Shown here piece by piece: positions 9,577 through 16,685 of a stretch of 64,000 bases of DNA (position 1 is the first letter of the stretch; every line of letters starts with the position of its first letter). The position numbers were made by a program, and so were the translations under genes. The stretch covers positions 19,815 through 83,814 of the forward strand of contig NZ_LQOL01000032.1 of the NCBI RefSeq assembly GCF_002101555.1, read 5' to 3'. The notes under the pieces are model-generated. The model had not been told where the DNA came from and did not search any database. It saw only the letters and a list, made by a program, of their open reading frames with translations. Source of the stretch: Mycolicibacterium canariasense. Its GTDB lineage: Bacteria > Actinomycetota > Actinomycetes > Mycobacteriales > Mycobacteriaceae.

Positions 9577-10509
9577 GTGATTCTCACCCTGACGATGAAT
9601 CCGGCACTCGATGTCACCGTCGAGGCTGGTCATGTCCGACCTACGGACAAGATCCGTTGCCGTGCAGAGCGATACGATGCCGGTGGTGGTGGCGTCAACG
9701 TGGCCCGATTCGCCCACGCCCTGGGCGCCGACGTCCTGGCGGTCCTCACCGCGGGTGGGTCGACGGGGACACACGTCGTGGAACTGGTCGATGCGGCGCA
9801 CGTGCCCAATCTGCCCATCGCCGTAAACGGGATCACCCGGCAGAGCCTGACCGTGAACGAGTGTGCAACGGGACAGCAGTACCGTTTCGTGTTGCCCGGG
9901 CCCGTTCTGACTGTCGAGGAACAGCGGCGGTGCCTCACCCTACTGGCGGACGCCGCGGTGTCGGCCGACTTCGTCGTCGCGAGCGGTAGCCTGCCGCCCG
10001 GCGTCCCGCCCGACTTCTATCAGCGGGTGGCTGACATCTGCCGCCTGCGGAATGTCCGCCTGGTCGTCGACACCTCCGGCGGAGGGTTGACACACATCAC
10101 CTCGGGCGTGTTCTTGCTGAAGCCGAGCCTGCGGGAGCTGCGCGAATGTGTCGGTCGTCCGCTTGCCTGCGAAGCCGATCAGGTGGCTGCGGCGCAGGAA
10201 CTCATCGACGCCGGCAGGGCCGAAGTGGTTGTGGTTTCGCTCGGCGAGGAGGGCGCGCTTCTGGTGACGGCACACGACAGTTCACGCATCGCTGCCATTC
10301 CGGTGTCCGCGGTCAGTGGGGTGGGCGCCGGAGATGCGTTGGTCGCGGGTCTGGTCGTCGGGCTGGCCCGGGAATGGCCGCTTCCTGCGGCGGTGCGCTA
10401 CGGGATTGCGGCGGCGACGGCGAAACTACAGACACCGGGCACCTCGGCGTTCAGCCGGACCGAGGTCGACTGCCTTTTCGATGGTTTCGACGCTACTGCG
10501 GGGCGCTGA
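9577..10509 (+). CDS. pfkB: PfkB-family sugar kinase, 6-phosphofructokinase type (Rv2029c-like)
   Basis: A 310-residue ribokinase-fold kinase. The start TLTMNPALDVTVE, the GGGGVNVARFAHALGAD sugar-binding segment, and VSGVGAGDALVAGLVVGLA (anion hole and catalytic Asp near residue 249) match the LacC/PfkB subgroup that phosphorylates fructose-6-phosphate or tagatose-6-phosphate. I chose GTG at 9577, which has GAGG six bases upstream, over an ATG at 9523 inside the previous gene. The order RafS-like, Rv2030c-like, Rv2029c-like keeps the M. tuberculosis Rv2030c-Rv2029c pair and forms one operon. Confidence 0.9.
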   Translation: MILTLTMNPALDVTVEAGHVRPTDKIRCRAERYDAGGGGVNVARFAHALGADVLAVLTAGGSTGTHVVELVDAAHVPNLPIAVNGITRQSLTVNECATGQQYRFVLPGPVLTVEEQRRCLTLLADAAVSADFVVASGSLPPGVPPDFYQRVADICRLRNVRLVVDTSGGGLTHITSGVFLLKPSLRELRECVGRPLACEADQVAAAQELIDAGRAEVVVVSLGEEGALLVTAHDSSRIAAIPVSAVSGVGAGDALVAGLVVGLAREWPLPAAVRYGIAAATAKLQTPGTSAFSRTEVDCLFDGFDATAGR

Positions 10510-10540
10510 ACGCGATCGCAATCACGGTTTCCAAGGACCA

Positions 10541-10801
10541 TCAAGCCGCCACGGCGACATCGATCGACAGGGCATCAGCCAATGCGTGCGCCGCGGCCCA
10601 GTTGCCTTCGCACACCGTGCGGGCGAAGTCCGAGGCGATGCTGCTGTGCACCCCGAGTTGTGCCAGCCAGTTCGCCACCGTCGTGTCGAGCTGATCGGCC
10701 GATACGCAGACACAGCGTTCCCGGTGCAGGCGATCGGTGAGAATGTACCTGGTGGCCGGAGTGGTGCCCTTGCGCCGGCCCAAGCAGATGAAGGTCTTCA
10801 T
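10541..10801 (-). CDS. Small unknown protein with a DosR-like box
   Basis: An 86-residue protein beginning MKTFICLGRRKGTTPATRYI and ending in an Ala-rich helix (GNWAAAHALADALSIDVAVAA). I do not recognise the family. The start has a strong site, GAGGAG, seven bases upstream, and a DosR-like box lies 82 bp upstream, so it is very probably a real dormancy gene. It is convergent with pfkB, with 31 bp between stops. It contains three cysteines (C6 and two in ERCVCVSADQ) but no known metal motif. Confidence 0.7.
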   Translation of the reverse strand: MKTFICLGRRKGTTPATRYILTDRLHRERCVCVSADQLDTTVANWLAQLGVHSSIASDFARTVCEGNWAAAHALADALSIDVAVAA

Positions 10802-10882
10802 CGGTAGCTCCTCGGTGAGTCCGTCTCCCAATCACATCAATTCGGATCGCCGTCGGATACGGCCGTATATCCCTGCCTTGGA

Positions 10883-10896
10883 GAGCCTTTGGTCCC
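10883..10896. promoter_or_regulatory. DosR-like box
   Basis: GAGCCTTTGGTCCC; on the minus strand it reads GGGACCAAAGGCTC. It lies 82 bp before the small unknown gene starting at 10801. Confidence 0.65.
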
Positions 10897-10968
10897 TGGT
10901 GTCGGTGTGGCGACGGGACGGGCGCCGTCGTCGAGACCGCAGACCCATAGCGGATCGGGCCGGCCGGT

Positions 10969-11634
10969 TCAGGACGTGGCGACGCCGACCAGGTGGCGGA
11001 TGAACCAGTCCCGGGCCAACAGTGCTGCCTGCTCCAGGGTGCCGGGCTCCTCGAAAAGGTGTGTTGCGCCGTCGATGACAGCGATGCGGCATTCGGCCGT
11101 CATTGCCGCCTGGGCGCGGCGATTGAGTTCCAGCACGATTTCGTCGCGTCCGCCGACGATCAGCAAGGTCGGTGCGGTGACATCGGCCAGTCGCGGGCCT
11201 GCGAGATCAGGACGTCCTCCGCGGGACACCACTGCCGCGATGTCGATTCGCTCGTCGGCGGCCGCCGCCAGCGCCGCACCGGCTCCCGTACTGGCGCCGA
11301 AGAACCCGATCGGTAATCCGGCGGTGTCCGGATGGTTCGTGAGCCAGCCGGTGACATCGATGAGCCGGTGCGCCAGCAGCCCGATATCGAAGACATTGGC
11401 GCGGTCGGCTTCCTCGGCTCGGGTGAGCAGGTCGAACAGCAGTGTCGCGAACCCGGCGTCGTTCAGCACTCCTGCGACGTACTGGTTGCGCACACTGTGC
11501 CGGCTGCTACCACTTCCATGTGCGAATATGATTGCGCCGCAGGGGTTGTCTGGGATGGTCAGGAGACCATCGAGTTCGGCCGTGATGGTTGTCACCCGCA
11601 CCTGCGCGGTTGTGAAAGCGTGGGACTGCTGCAT
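10969..11634 (-). CDS. Dienelactone-hydrolase-like alpha/beta hydrolase
   Basis: A 221-residue alpha/beta hydrolase. The strand-3 region reads GAIIFAHGSGSSRHSVRNQY, the nucleophile elbow is GFFGASTGAGAAL (Ser), the acid lies near LLIVGGRDEIV, and the His is in DGATHLFEEPG. DLH-like domains occur fused to phosphoribosyltransferases in some mycobacterial dormancy proteins; here the domain stands alone. The start MQQSHAF at 11634 has GGGAGC seven bases upstream and is preferred to an ATG at 11673, which would overlap the preceding gene. It follows the DUF5709 gene by 35 bp and is probably co-transcribed. Substrate unknown. Confidence 0.85.
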   Translation of the reverse strand: MQQSHAFTTAQVRVTTITAELDGLLTIPDNPCGAIIFAHGSGSSRHSVRNQYVAGVLNDAGFATLLFDLLTRAEEADRANVFDIGLLAHRLIDVTGWLTNHPDTAGLPIGFFGASTGAGAALAAAADERIDIAAVVSRGGRPDLAGPRLADVTAPTLLIVGGRDEIVLELNRRAQAAMTAECRIAVIDGATHLFEEPGTLEQAALLARDWFIRHLVGVATS

Positions 11635-11669
11635 GTGAGTGCTCCCTGGTAAGCCCGGTCCGAACCGGA

Positions 11670-12146
11670 TCATTCATCGACCACAAGACTTTGGTCGGCG
11701 TTCTCGATCACGTGCACGGCGGCCTCCTCCGCAGACGCGGCTCCACCGCAGATGCCGACGTCCGTTGCGACGAGTTGTGCTTCGGTATCCTCACCGTGTC
11801 CGAGGTCGGGGGCGACGAGTCGTCCGGCACGGGCGCGTCCCACCTCCTCATGCCGGGGGAACTCGGCCTCCTGCTCGGCGGCATCGGAGCGGTGCAGTTC
11901 GGCCTCGTCCAGCGGCACGTTGAGGCGTGCTGCCGGATCGGGCTCCTCCTGCGCAAGAAGACGATCCATATCGCCCGACGGTATGAGGGCGGCCGTTCCG
12001 ACCGGCCGTTCCGGCGCCGAGAACCCCTCGTCGAGCGCGTCGGTGACGCCGCGGTCCACCAGCGTGTCCTGGGGCTGCAGCTGATCCTCCATGTCAGTGG
12101 TGTCTGGGCCGGTGACAGGAGCGCCTGTCAGTTGCGAGTCACTCAT
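11670..12146 (-). CDS. DUF5709-type acidic protein
   Basis: A 158-residue acidic, probably disordered protein starting MSDSQLTGAPVTGPDTTDME. Repeated acidic blocks (DQLQPQDTLVDRGVTDALDE, EEPDPAARLNVPLDEAE) and the AAEQEAEFPRHEEVGRARAG region are typical of actinobacterial DUF5709 proteins, whose function is unknown. The start at 12146 is supported by GAGGA upstream; an ATG nine codons earlier is possible. A symmetric DosR-like box lies 73 bp upstream, inside the last codons of the upstream Balon-like gene. Confidence 0.8.
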   Translation of the reverse strand: MSDSQLTGAPVTGPDTTDMEDQLQPQDTLVDRGVTDALDEGFSAPERPVGTAALIPSGDMDRLLAQEEPDPAARLNVPLDEAELHRSDAAEQEAEFPRHEEVGRARAGRLVAPDLGHGEDTEAQLVATDVGICGGAASAEEAAVHVIENADQSLVVDE

Positions 12147-12215
12147 CTGCCGTTCCTCGTGTGTACGTGTCATGACTGGTTGTTGCCGATCCTGGGCCGT
12201 TGGCGAGGCGCCGCT

Positions 12216-13340
12216 CTAGGGTCCTTGGACCCTCGATGACGCGGCCCTCGGATAGCGCAGCAGCGCCCCCACTCCGTCGGTGAGCGACGGTCCGTCTGGT
12301 ACCCGAACCACAGATGCGCCCGAGAGCACGGCCAAGAAGGGCAGGGCTTCATCGGCCGGTGCTACCCCAACAGGCGCTTCGCCGAACTCGGAAAGGGAGT
12401 CGGCATCCGGAGCGATGATGCCGAGATCGTGTCCGGTGACCACCGTGGCGCTACCCAGCGGCCCGACCATCAGCGTCTCCACGGCACCGTCGGACAACGC
12501 CGCACATACGTCCGGCAACCCCTGGACTGCCAGCCCCGACCGGCGCGCCGTCTCGGCCTCGTATCGGGCCACCGCGTCGGCGACCCGTTCCTGCTCCAGG
12601 CGTGCGAATTCCGCGGCCACTCGTTCGGCGACCTCCCGTTCGGTGGTGCGGCGGCCCTGTGCACCGCCCGGAAGGGGGACGGCCAGCGTGCCGACCCGGG
12701 CTGGCAGCGCCGAGATGAGCTCGGTGCGGGCCCGCACTTCACCGCAGACGAAGACGATGGCGGCATCGCAGCCATCGACGGCGGCGGTGACCTGCTCGGC
12801 GACGAAACGGATGTTCATCCGCACCGCCTCCTCGGCGGAATGTTCGACATCGCCGTAACCGTGCCAGCCGGCGGCGGCCGGTTTGTGGACCGGAAAGCCC
12901 GGTCCCTCGACGGTTTCCGTGCGAGTTCCGTGGTGTCCGTGCACTGCGAGATCGGCGCCGAGATGATCGACGGATACGAACACGTACGGCCGGTGTGCGG
13001 CCGAAACGGCCAGCACGGGCAACAGATACGGGTAAGAGGACACCCGCAGTATCGTGGCCACCGGCACCGTGGCGAGCTGCTCGTCGAGCAGCACGCCGTC
13101 GGGCCCGGCGATGATCAACCGGCCCTTTCGGCCCGCCGCTGGGAGACTGCGCACGACGGCCCGTTGCAGGGTGGCGATCACGTCTGCGGACACCGCGTTG
13201 TCCTCCAGTTCCCTGGCGATGACCGTCCAGCGGGCGTGTGCCTGTTGCGCCGCGTCGTGTGTTTCGTGGCTGTCGTCGACGAGCAGCGAGACGAACGGCC
13301 CGCGTGCCTTGGTGATTGCGTGCAAAGCGTTATCGGTCAT
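12216..13340 (-). CDS. Balon/Rv2629-like ribosome hibernation factor (eRF1 family)
   Basis: A 374-residue protein, the size I recall for DosR-regulated Rv2629. It has the aeRF1/Vms1 type layout: N-terminal domain (VSLLVDDSHETHDAAQQAHA), a middle domain with PYVFVSVDHLGADLAVHGHH and DCDAAIVFVCGEVRARTEL-like segments near residues 140-260, and a C-terminal pelota-type domain (VETLMVGPLGSATVVTGHDL). Balon proteins enter the vacant or EF-Tu-occupied ribosomal A site to idle ribosomes; that function is family knowledge. ATG at 13340 has AAGGAGG seven bases upstream. It overlaps the upstream nitroreductase gene by 11 bp. Confidence 0.82.
   Translation of the reverse strand: MTDNALHAITKARGPFVSLLVDDSHETHDAAQQAHARWTVIARELEDNAVSADVIATLQRAVVRSLPAAGRKGRLIIAGPDGVLLDEQLATVPVATILRVSSYPYLLPVLAVSAAHRPYVFVSVDHLGADLAVHGHHGTRTETVEGPGFPVHKPAAAGWHGYGDVEHSAEEAVRMNIRFVAEQVTAAVDGCDAAIVFVCGEVRARTELISALPARVGTLAVPLPGGAQGRRTTEREVAERVAAEFARLEQERVADAVARYEAETARRSGLAVQGLPDVCAALSDGAVETLMVGPLGSATVVTGHDLGIIAPDADSLSEFGEAPVGVAPADEALPFLAVLSGASVVRVPDGPSLTDGVGALLRYPRAASSRVQGP
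12219..12232. promoter_or_regulatory. DosR-like box inside the 3' end of the Balon-like gene
   Basis: GGGTCCTTGGACCC has perfect six-base arms. It lies 73 bp before the DUF5709 start (12146) and lies immediately before the Balon-like stop codon in reading order, so it doubles as coding sequence for the last residues. Confidence 0.65.
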
Positions 13341-13761
13341 GTCCGGCCTCCTTGGTCTCGGGCGCCAGGTCGAATTCGGCGAACTGGTCGATTCCGAATC
13401 GTTCGAATACCTGCCGACGTCGCTCAGGCAGCGCGGCAGCGGCCACCGCACTGTCGACGACGCGTGGGCTGACCACCTCGCAGCGTTCGCCGCCGGCGGT
13501 GACGGTGGCGGTTCCGGCGGCGCGGGAGTTGAGGAACCAGTCCGTGTCGGCGCCGTAGGGCAGCGGGATGAGTACGCCCGTCGCGGTCCGGATCGCCACG
13601 ACCGGGGTCCGATGAACGATGCCGGTGCGGCGCCCGACGTGCTGGATCACCGCGGCGTACCAATGTTTGCGACCCGCCAGTTTGAGCATCAGCGGATTGA
13701 GTAGATGTTTGTTGAACCTGCGCATCGTCGAATGGCCTGGGCGGGTGGAGTTGTTCGGCAT
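13330..13761 (-). CDS. Deazaflavin (F420)-type nitroreductase, Ddn family
   Basis: A 143-residue protein with the Ddn/split-barrel pattern: MRRFNKHLLNPLMLKLAG near the N-terminus, VGRRTGIVHRTPVVAIRTAT (the H-x-G-R-x-S/T-G type cofactor segment), LIPLPYGADTDWFLNSRAAG and GGERCEVVSPRVVD. Such enzymes use reduced F420 to reduce nitro compounds or quinones. The start at 13761 is favoured because a DosR box lies 59 bp upstream; MRRFN at 13725 is an alternative. It leads the operon with the Balon-like gene, overlapping it by 11 bp. Confidence 0.82.
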   Translation of the reverse strand: MPNNSTRPGHSTMRRFNKHLLNPLMLKLAGRKHWYAAVIQHVGRRTGIVHRTPVVAIRTATGVLIPLPYGADTDWFLNSRAAGTATVTAGGERCEVVSPRVVDSAVAAAALPERRRQVFERFGIDQFAEFDLAPETKEAGHDR

Positions 13762-13819
13762 CTCTCGATGGTGATCGAACGTGGCTCCCGTGAGCAGGGG
13801 TAAAGGGCACCCGCCGTTG

Positions 13820-13833
13820 AGGACCAAAGTCCC
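13820..13833. promoter_or_regulatory. DosR-like box
   Basis: AGGACCAAAGTCCC is a strong match to the DosR core. It lies 59 bp before the nitroreductase start at 13761 on the minus strand. Confidence 0.8.
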
Positions 13834-13845
13834 TTCGGTGCACTG

Positions 13846-13859
13846 GTGACTTTGGTCTC
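13846..13859. promoter_or_regulatory. DosR-like box
   Basis: GTGACTTTGGTCTC lies 61 bp before the plus-strand small gene at 13920. It pairs with the box at 13820 in one divergent promoter region. Confidence 0.65.
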
Positions 13860-13919
13860 TATGCCCCGTTCGGTCCACCGGAACACGATGGATCAGCACC
13901 GGTTCCGGAGGGAGTGACG

Positions 13920-14189
13920 ATGGGTACCGCGACCGCCAGAGTCAGCCTGACTCGAAGCCAGCTCGACGACGTGGCCTGGCAGTTTCTTCGGTCGGAGTTC
14001 ACCGACGATGTCTATGCGCACTGGCCCATCGACCGTCGGCTCGACGTTTTCCTGCTGCATCGTGGCTACCGCCAATTGCACGACGACGGTTCGGCGTGCA
14101 GCGCATTGCTCGACCGGGTGATGGACAATTTGCCGGTTGCCGCGCAGATCGGTGTTCTACCGGTACGCAACGCCGGACAATCGTCGTGA
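13920..14189 (+). CDS. Small unknown protein, first gene of ACP-like pair
   Basis: An 89-residue protein with no family I recognise. The core DDVAWQFLRSEFTDDVYAHW and PIDRRLDVFLLHRGYRQL looks helical and is rich in aromatics. ATG at 13920 has GGAGGGA upstream; a GTG two codons earlier is possible. It is preceded by a DosR-like box at 61 bp and its stop overlaps the GTG start of the following ACP-like gene (GTGA at 14186), so the two are translated together. Confidence 0.7.
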   Translation: MGTATARVSLTRSQLDDVAWQFLRSEFTDDVYAHWPIDRRLDVFLLHRGYRQLHDDGSACSALLDRVMDNLPVAAQIGVLPVRNAGQSS

Positions 14190-14434
14190 ACGTGGTCACC
14201 GAAGAGGTCAAGGACTTGGCCGTCACCCCGAGTCTCGTTGACCACGGCGCCAACGACGACCACACGGTCGAGCGGCAGATCGACCTGGACTGGTTGAAGG
14301 TCCTTGGCGGGGTACACCCGCGGTTCGGCTTCGACATCCCCGAGTTCGACCACGACAGATTGCAGAGCCTGGCCGACATACTCGGGTACGTATTCAGTCG
14401 AACGGAACTTCGCCCGAGGTCTTCCCCCGCCTGA
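14186..14434 (+). CDS. Acyl-carrier-protein-like protein lacking the carrier serine
   Basis: An 82-residue protein of ACP size. The segment IDLDWLKVLGGVHPRFGFDI followed by PEFDHDRLQSLADILGYV matches helices II and III of phosphopantetheine carrier proteins (compare DLDSLDFLxFVxxLxxRFGxDIPE). The residue where the prosthetic group attaches is Trp36 instead of Ser: codon TGG at 14291-14293, one base from TCG. So it either cannot carry phosphopantetheine or the base is a sequencing error. GTG start overlaps the previous stop. The 3' end overlaps the convergent zinc-finger gene by 41 bp. The ACP call rests on pattern only. Confidence 0.65.
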   Translation: MNVVTEEVKDLAVTPSLVDHGANDDHTVERQIDLDWLKVLGGVHPRFGFDIPEFDHDRLQSLADILGYVFSRTELRPRSSPA

Positions 14435-14675
14435 GGCGTGCATCCGCGGCGCGCTGACGTGCCGCGAGGGCGTGCAGGCGGGTTTCGGTGGCCTGCTTGC
14501 GTGCTTTCCGCGCGCGGGCGACGGTGCGCCGGGCGAGCACTTTGCCGTCGCCGGGATCTCCCTGACTCCGCCTGCGGTAGGCCCGCTGCCTGCAGGCGCT
14601 GCCGCAATATTGCGCGTCGGCACGACCGTAGAAGGTGGTGCCGCATTGCCAACAGTGCAACCGCTGCGCGGGCAT
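14394..14675 (-). CDS. Small zinc-finger basic protein
   Basis: A 93-residue protein. The N-terminus MPAQRLHCWQCGTTFYGRAD followed by QYCGSACRQRAYRRRSQG gives a C-x2-C...C-x3-C zinc ribbon, then an Arg/Ala/Lys-rich helical tail (KVLARRTVARARKARKQATE). It looks like a nucleic-acid-binding protein of a kind common in actinobacteria, function unknown. A longer reading of this frame reaches back through the sensor kinase gene on the opposite strand and is rejected; ATG at 14675 lies just after an 18-bp perfect palindrome that could be its operator. Confidence 0.7.
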   Translation of the reverse strand: MPAQRLHCWQCGTTFYGRADAQYCGSACRQRAYRRRSQGDPGDGKVLARRTVARARKARKQATETRLHALAARQRAADARLRRGKTSGEVPFD

Positions 14676-14685
14676 AGTCCAATAT

Positions 14686-14703
14686 GTTACGGCTATCCGT
14701 AAC
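14686..14703. promoter_or_regulatory. Perfect inverted repeat upstream of the zinc-finger gene
   Basis: GTTACGGCTATCCGTAAC: seven-base perfect arms and a four-base spacer, 11 bp before the zinc-finger gene start and 111 bp before the sensor kinase. It resembles an operator rather than a terminator because no T run follows. The binding protein is unknown; autoregulation by the zinc-finger protein is only a guess. Confidence 0.5.
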
Positions 14704-14813
14704 GGCACCTCATCGTTCGCATTCTGTCTGCAATTGACGCCGGCGACTCTTTTCCGGGGTCGATTTGGCTGGCACACTCCAGAAGGGAGTAATCCAGCAC
14801 CGCAGGGGACCGG

Positions 14814-16529
14814 ATGACGGAGGACAGCAGACCGAGCTCGGCTTTCGCGTGGCGGCGGCCGGACGAGCTGCGGCGCATCCACGATCAGCTCGACGAGCTT
14901 GCGGCCGACCGGGATCAACTGGGACTGCTGCTCCAACTGGCCATCGAGATCAGCTCCGATCTGGAGCTGGATCCGACACTGCATCGGATCGTCCACGCCG
15001 CGCTCACGCTGACCACGGCACGCTACGGCGCGATCGGGGTGTGGGGGCCCGATAACCTGCTCACCTCGTTCGTGCACGAGGGTATGGACCCGCGCACCGT
15101 GCAGCGCATCGGTCACCTGCCGGTCGGCAAGGGGATATTGGGGGCGCTGCGGGAACGGACGGATCTGTTGCGCCTGGAGGATCTCGCCGAACACCCCGCC
15201 TCGGCCGGCTTTCCGGACGGTCACCCGCCGCTGCGGTCTTTTCTCGGCATGCCGATCCGGATTCGGGGTGAACCGTACGGCAGCCTGTACATGGCCGATG
15301 ACCGGCCCGGGCACCGCTTCACCGCCGCCGATGAGCTGACGGTCCGCGCGCTGGCGTCGGTGGCAGCGGTCGCGATAGACAATGCGCGCTTGTTCAAGCA
15401 GATGCGGATGGCCGCGTCGTGGACGAATGCCAGTCGGGAGATCACCGCCGCAGTGCTCTCCGACGACCATCCCGAGTTGCTACGGCCGCTGCGGCTCATC
15501 GCCGAACGCGCTCTCGAGCTCACCGACGCTGAGCAGGCCATCGTGCTGATCCCCGATGACCCGGATGCCGTCGTGGACGAGGTGCAGACGTTGCTGGTGT
15601 CCGCCGCCGTCGGCACGTATGCCGACGACGTGCTCGGGCAGCGCATCCCGGTGAGCGGCTCCACCACCGGAGAGGTCTTCCGCTCCGGTGAGCCGATGAT
15701 CACCGAGACGTTCCGCCGGCCGATCGAGGCCTTCACCGATGCCGGTGAACGTCCGGCGATCGTCGCACCGTTGCGGGCCGAGCAGCACACCCTGGGCGTG
15801 ATCGCCGTGGCACGCAACGCTTCTGCGCCGCCGTTCGACACCTCCTATCTCAGCCTGGTGCGCGACTTCGCCGGCCATGCGGCCATCGCGCTCACAATTG
15901 CCAGGGCCCGGCGCGACACCGCGGAACTCAACCTGCTTTCCGACCGAGAGCGCATCGCCCACGACCTGCACGACCAGGTGATCCAACGCGTGTTCGCGGT
16001 GGGGATGGATCTGCAAGGGGTCATCGCCCGCATGCGTAACCCCCAGTTGGTCCAACGGGTTTCCCGGTCGGTCGACGAACTGCAATCGGTGATCACCGAT
16101 ATCCGCACCACCATCTTCAATCTGCAGAAGTCGTCGGCAACGCACGAGGGTTTCCCGTCGCGTATCCATGACCTGTTCGAAAGCCTCACCGAAAACATCG
16201 ATGTGGCCGCCTCGCTGAACGTCAGCGGTCCGCTGAGCGTCGTCACGGCCACCCTCGCCGACCATGCGGAAGCCGTTTTCACCGAGGCGCTGAGCAATGC
16301 GATCCGCCACTCGGGCGCCACCGAGATCATCGCGAGCATCACGGTCGATGACGAACTGTCCATCACGGTCTCCGACAACGGCAGAGGCATACCGCCCGAC
16401 AACCGGCGCAGCAGCGGGCTACGCAATCTGGCCCGGCGGGCCGAGTCGGCCCATGGCGAGTTCACCGTCGGAGATCGCGCGGGTGGCGGTACCGAAGTCG
16501 TATGGAGTGTGCCGCTCACCGTGGAATGA
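14814..16529 (+). CDS. DosS/DosT-like GAF-GAF sensor histidine kinase
   Basis: A 571-residue cytoplasmic kinase with the DosS plan: GAF-A about 45-195, GAF-B about 215-365, HisKA_3 with RIAHDLHDQVIQRVFAVGMD (phospho-His is probably H386 in DLHD), and an HATPase with EALSNAIRHSGA, DNGRGIP and GGGTEVVW. In M. tuberculosis DosS/DosT the GAF-A domain binds haem to sense O2, NO and CO. The corresponding stretch here, GHPPLRSFLGMPIRIRGEPY (136-155), should be aligned to test whether a haem-ligating His remains. No DosR box precedes it and no response regulator is adjacent; DosR lies 14 kb away. Confidence 0.9.
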   Translation: MTEDSRPSSAFAWRRPDELRRIHDQLDELAADRDQLGLLLQLAIEISSDLELDPTLHRIVHAALTLTTARYGAIGVWGPDNLLTSFVHEGMDPRTVQRIGHLPVGKGILGALRERTDLLRLEDLAEHPASAGFPDGHPPLRSFLGMPIRIRGEPYGSLYMADDRPGHRFTAADELTVRALASVAAVAIDNARLFKQMRMAASWTNASREITAAVLSDDHPELLRPLRLIAERALELTDAEQAIVLIPDDPDAVVDEVQTLLVSAAVGTYADDVLGQRIPVSGSTTGEVFRSGEPMITETFRRPIEAFTDAGERPAIVAPLRAEQHTLGVIAVARNASAPPFDTSYLSLVRDFAGHAAIALTIARARRDTAELNLLSDRERIAHDLHDQVIQRVFAVGMDLQGVIARMRNPQLVQRVSRSVDELQSVITDIRTTIFNLQKSSATHEGFPSRIHDLFESLTENIDVAASLNVSGPLSVVTATLADHAEAVFTEALSNAIRHSGATEIIASITVDDELSITVSDNGRGIPPDNRRSSGLRNLARRAESAHGEFTVGDRAGGGTEVVWSVPLTVE

Positions 16530-16577
16530 ATCCGCGCCGGTGCGGCCCGCGGCGTCCGGGGTTCGGTGAGCGGTCGT

Positions 16578-16591
16578 GGGACCAAGGTCCC
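16578..16591. promoter_or_regulatory. DosR-like box
   Basis: GGGACCAAGGTCCC has perfect GGGAC/GTCCC arms. It lies 95 bp before the USP-like start at 16686. Confidence 0.8.
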
Positions 16592-16685
16592 CACGCGCAC
16601 AGACCAAAGCCAGTCGTGATGGACCCTCACGCGGTCATAGCCTCAGGTGATCACTGACGTGTTCGGATGACCGAAAGTCTTGCCC

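Noticed and set aside
13920..14434. One ACP-like gene split by a frameshift
   Set aside because: The two frames each have a plausible start and join by a standard GTGA overlap. The second frame alone has ACP length, so two genes are simpler.
14676..15470. N-terminal extension of the zinc-finger frame
   Set aside because: The extension runs antisense through the sensor kinase gene and has no protein-like features; the zinc-finger part starts at 14675.
16600..16613. Second DosR-like box near CAGACCAAAGCCAG
   Set aside because: Only the centre matches; both outer arms fail. The strong site at 16578 explains the promoter.
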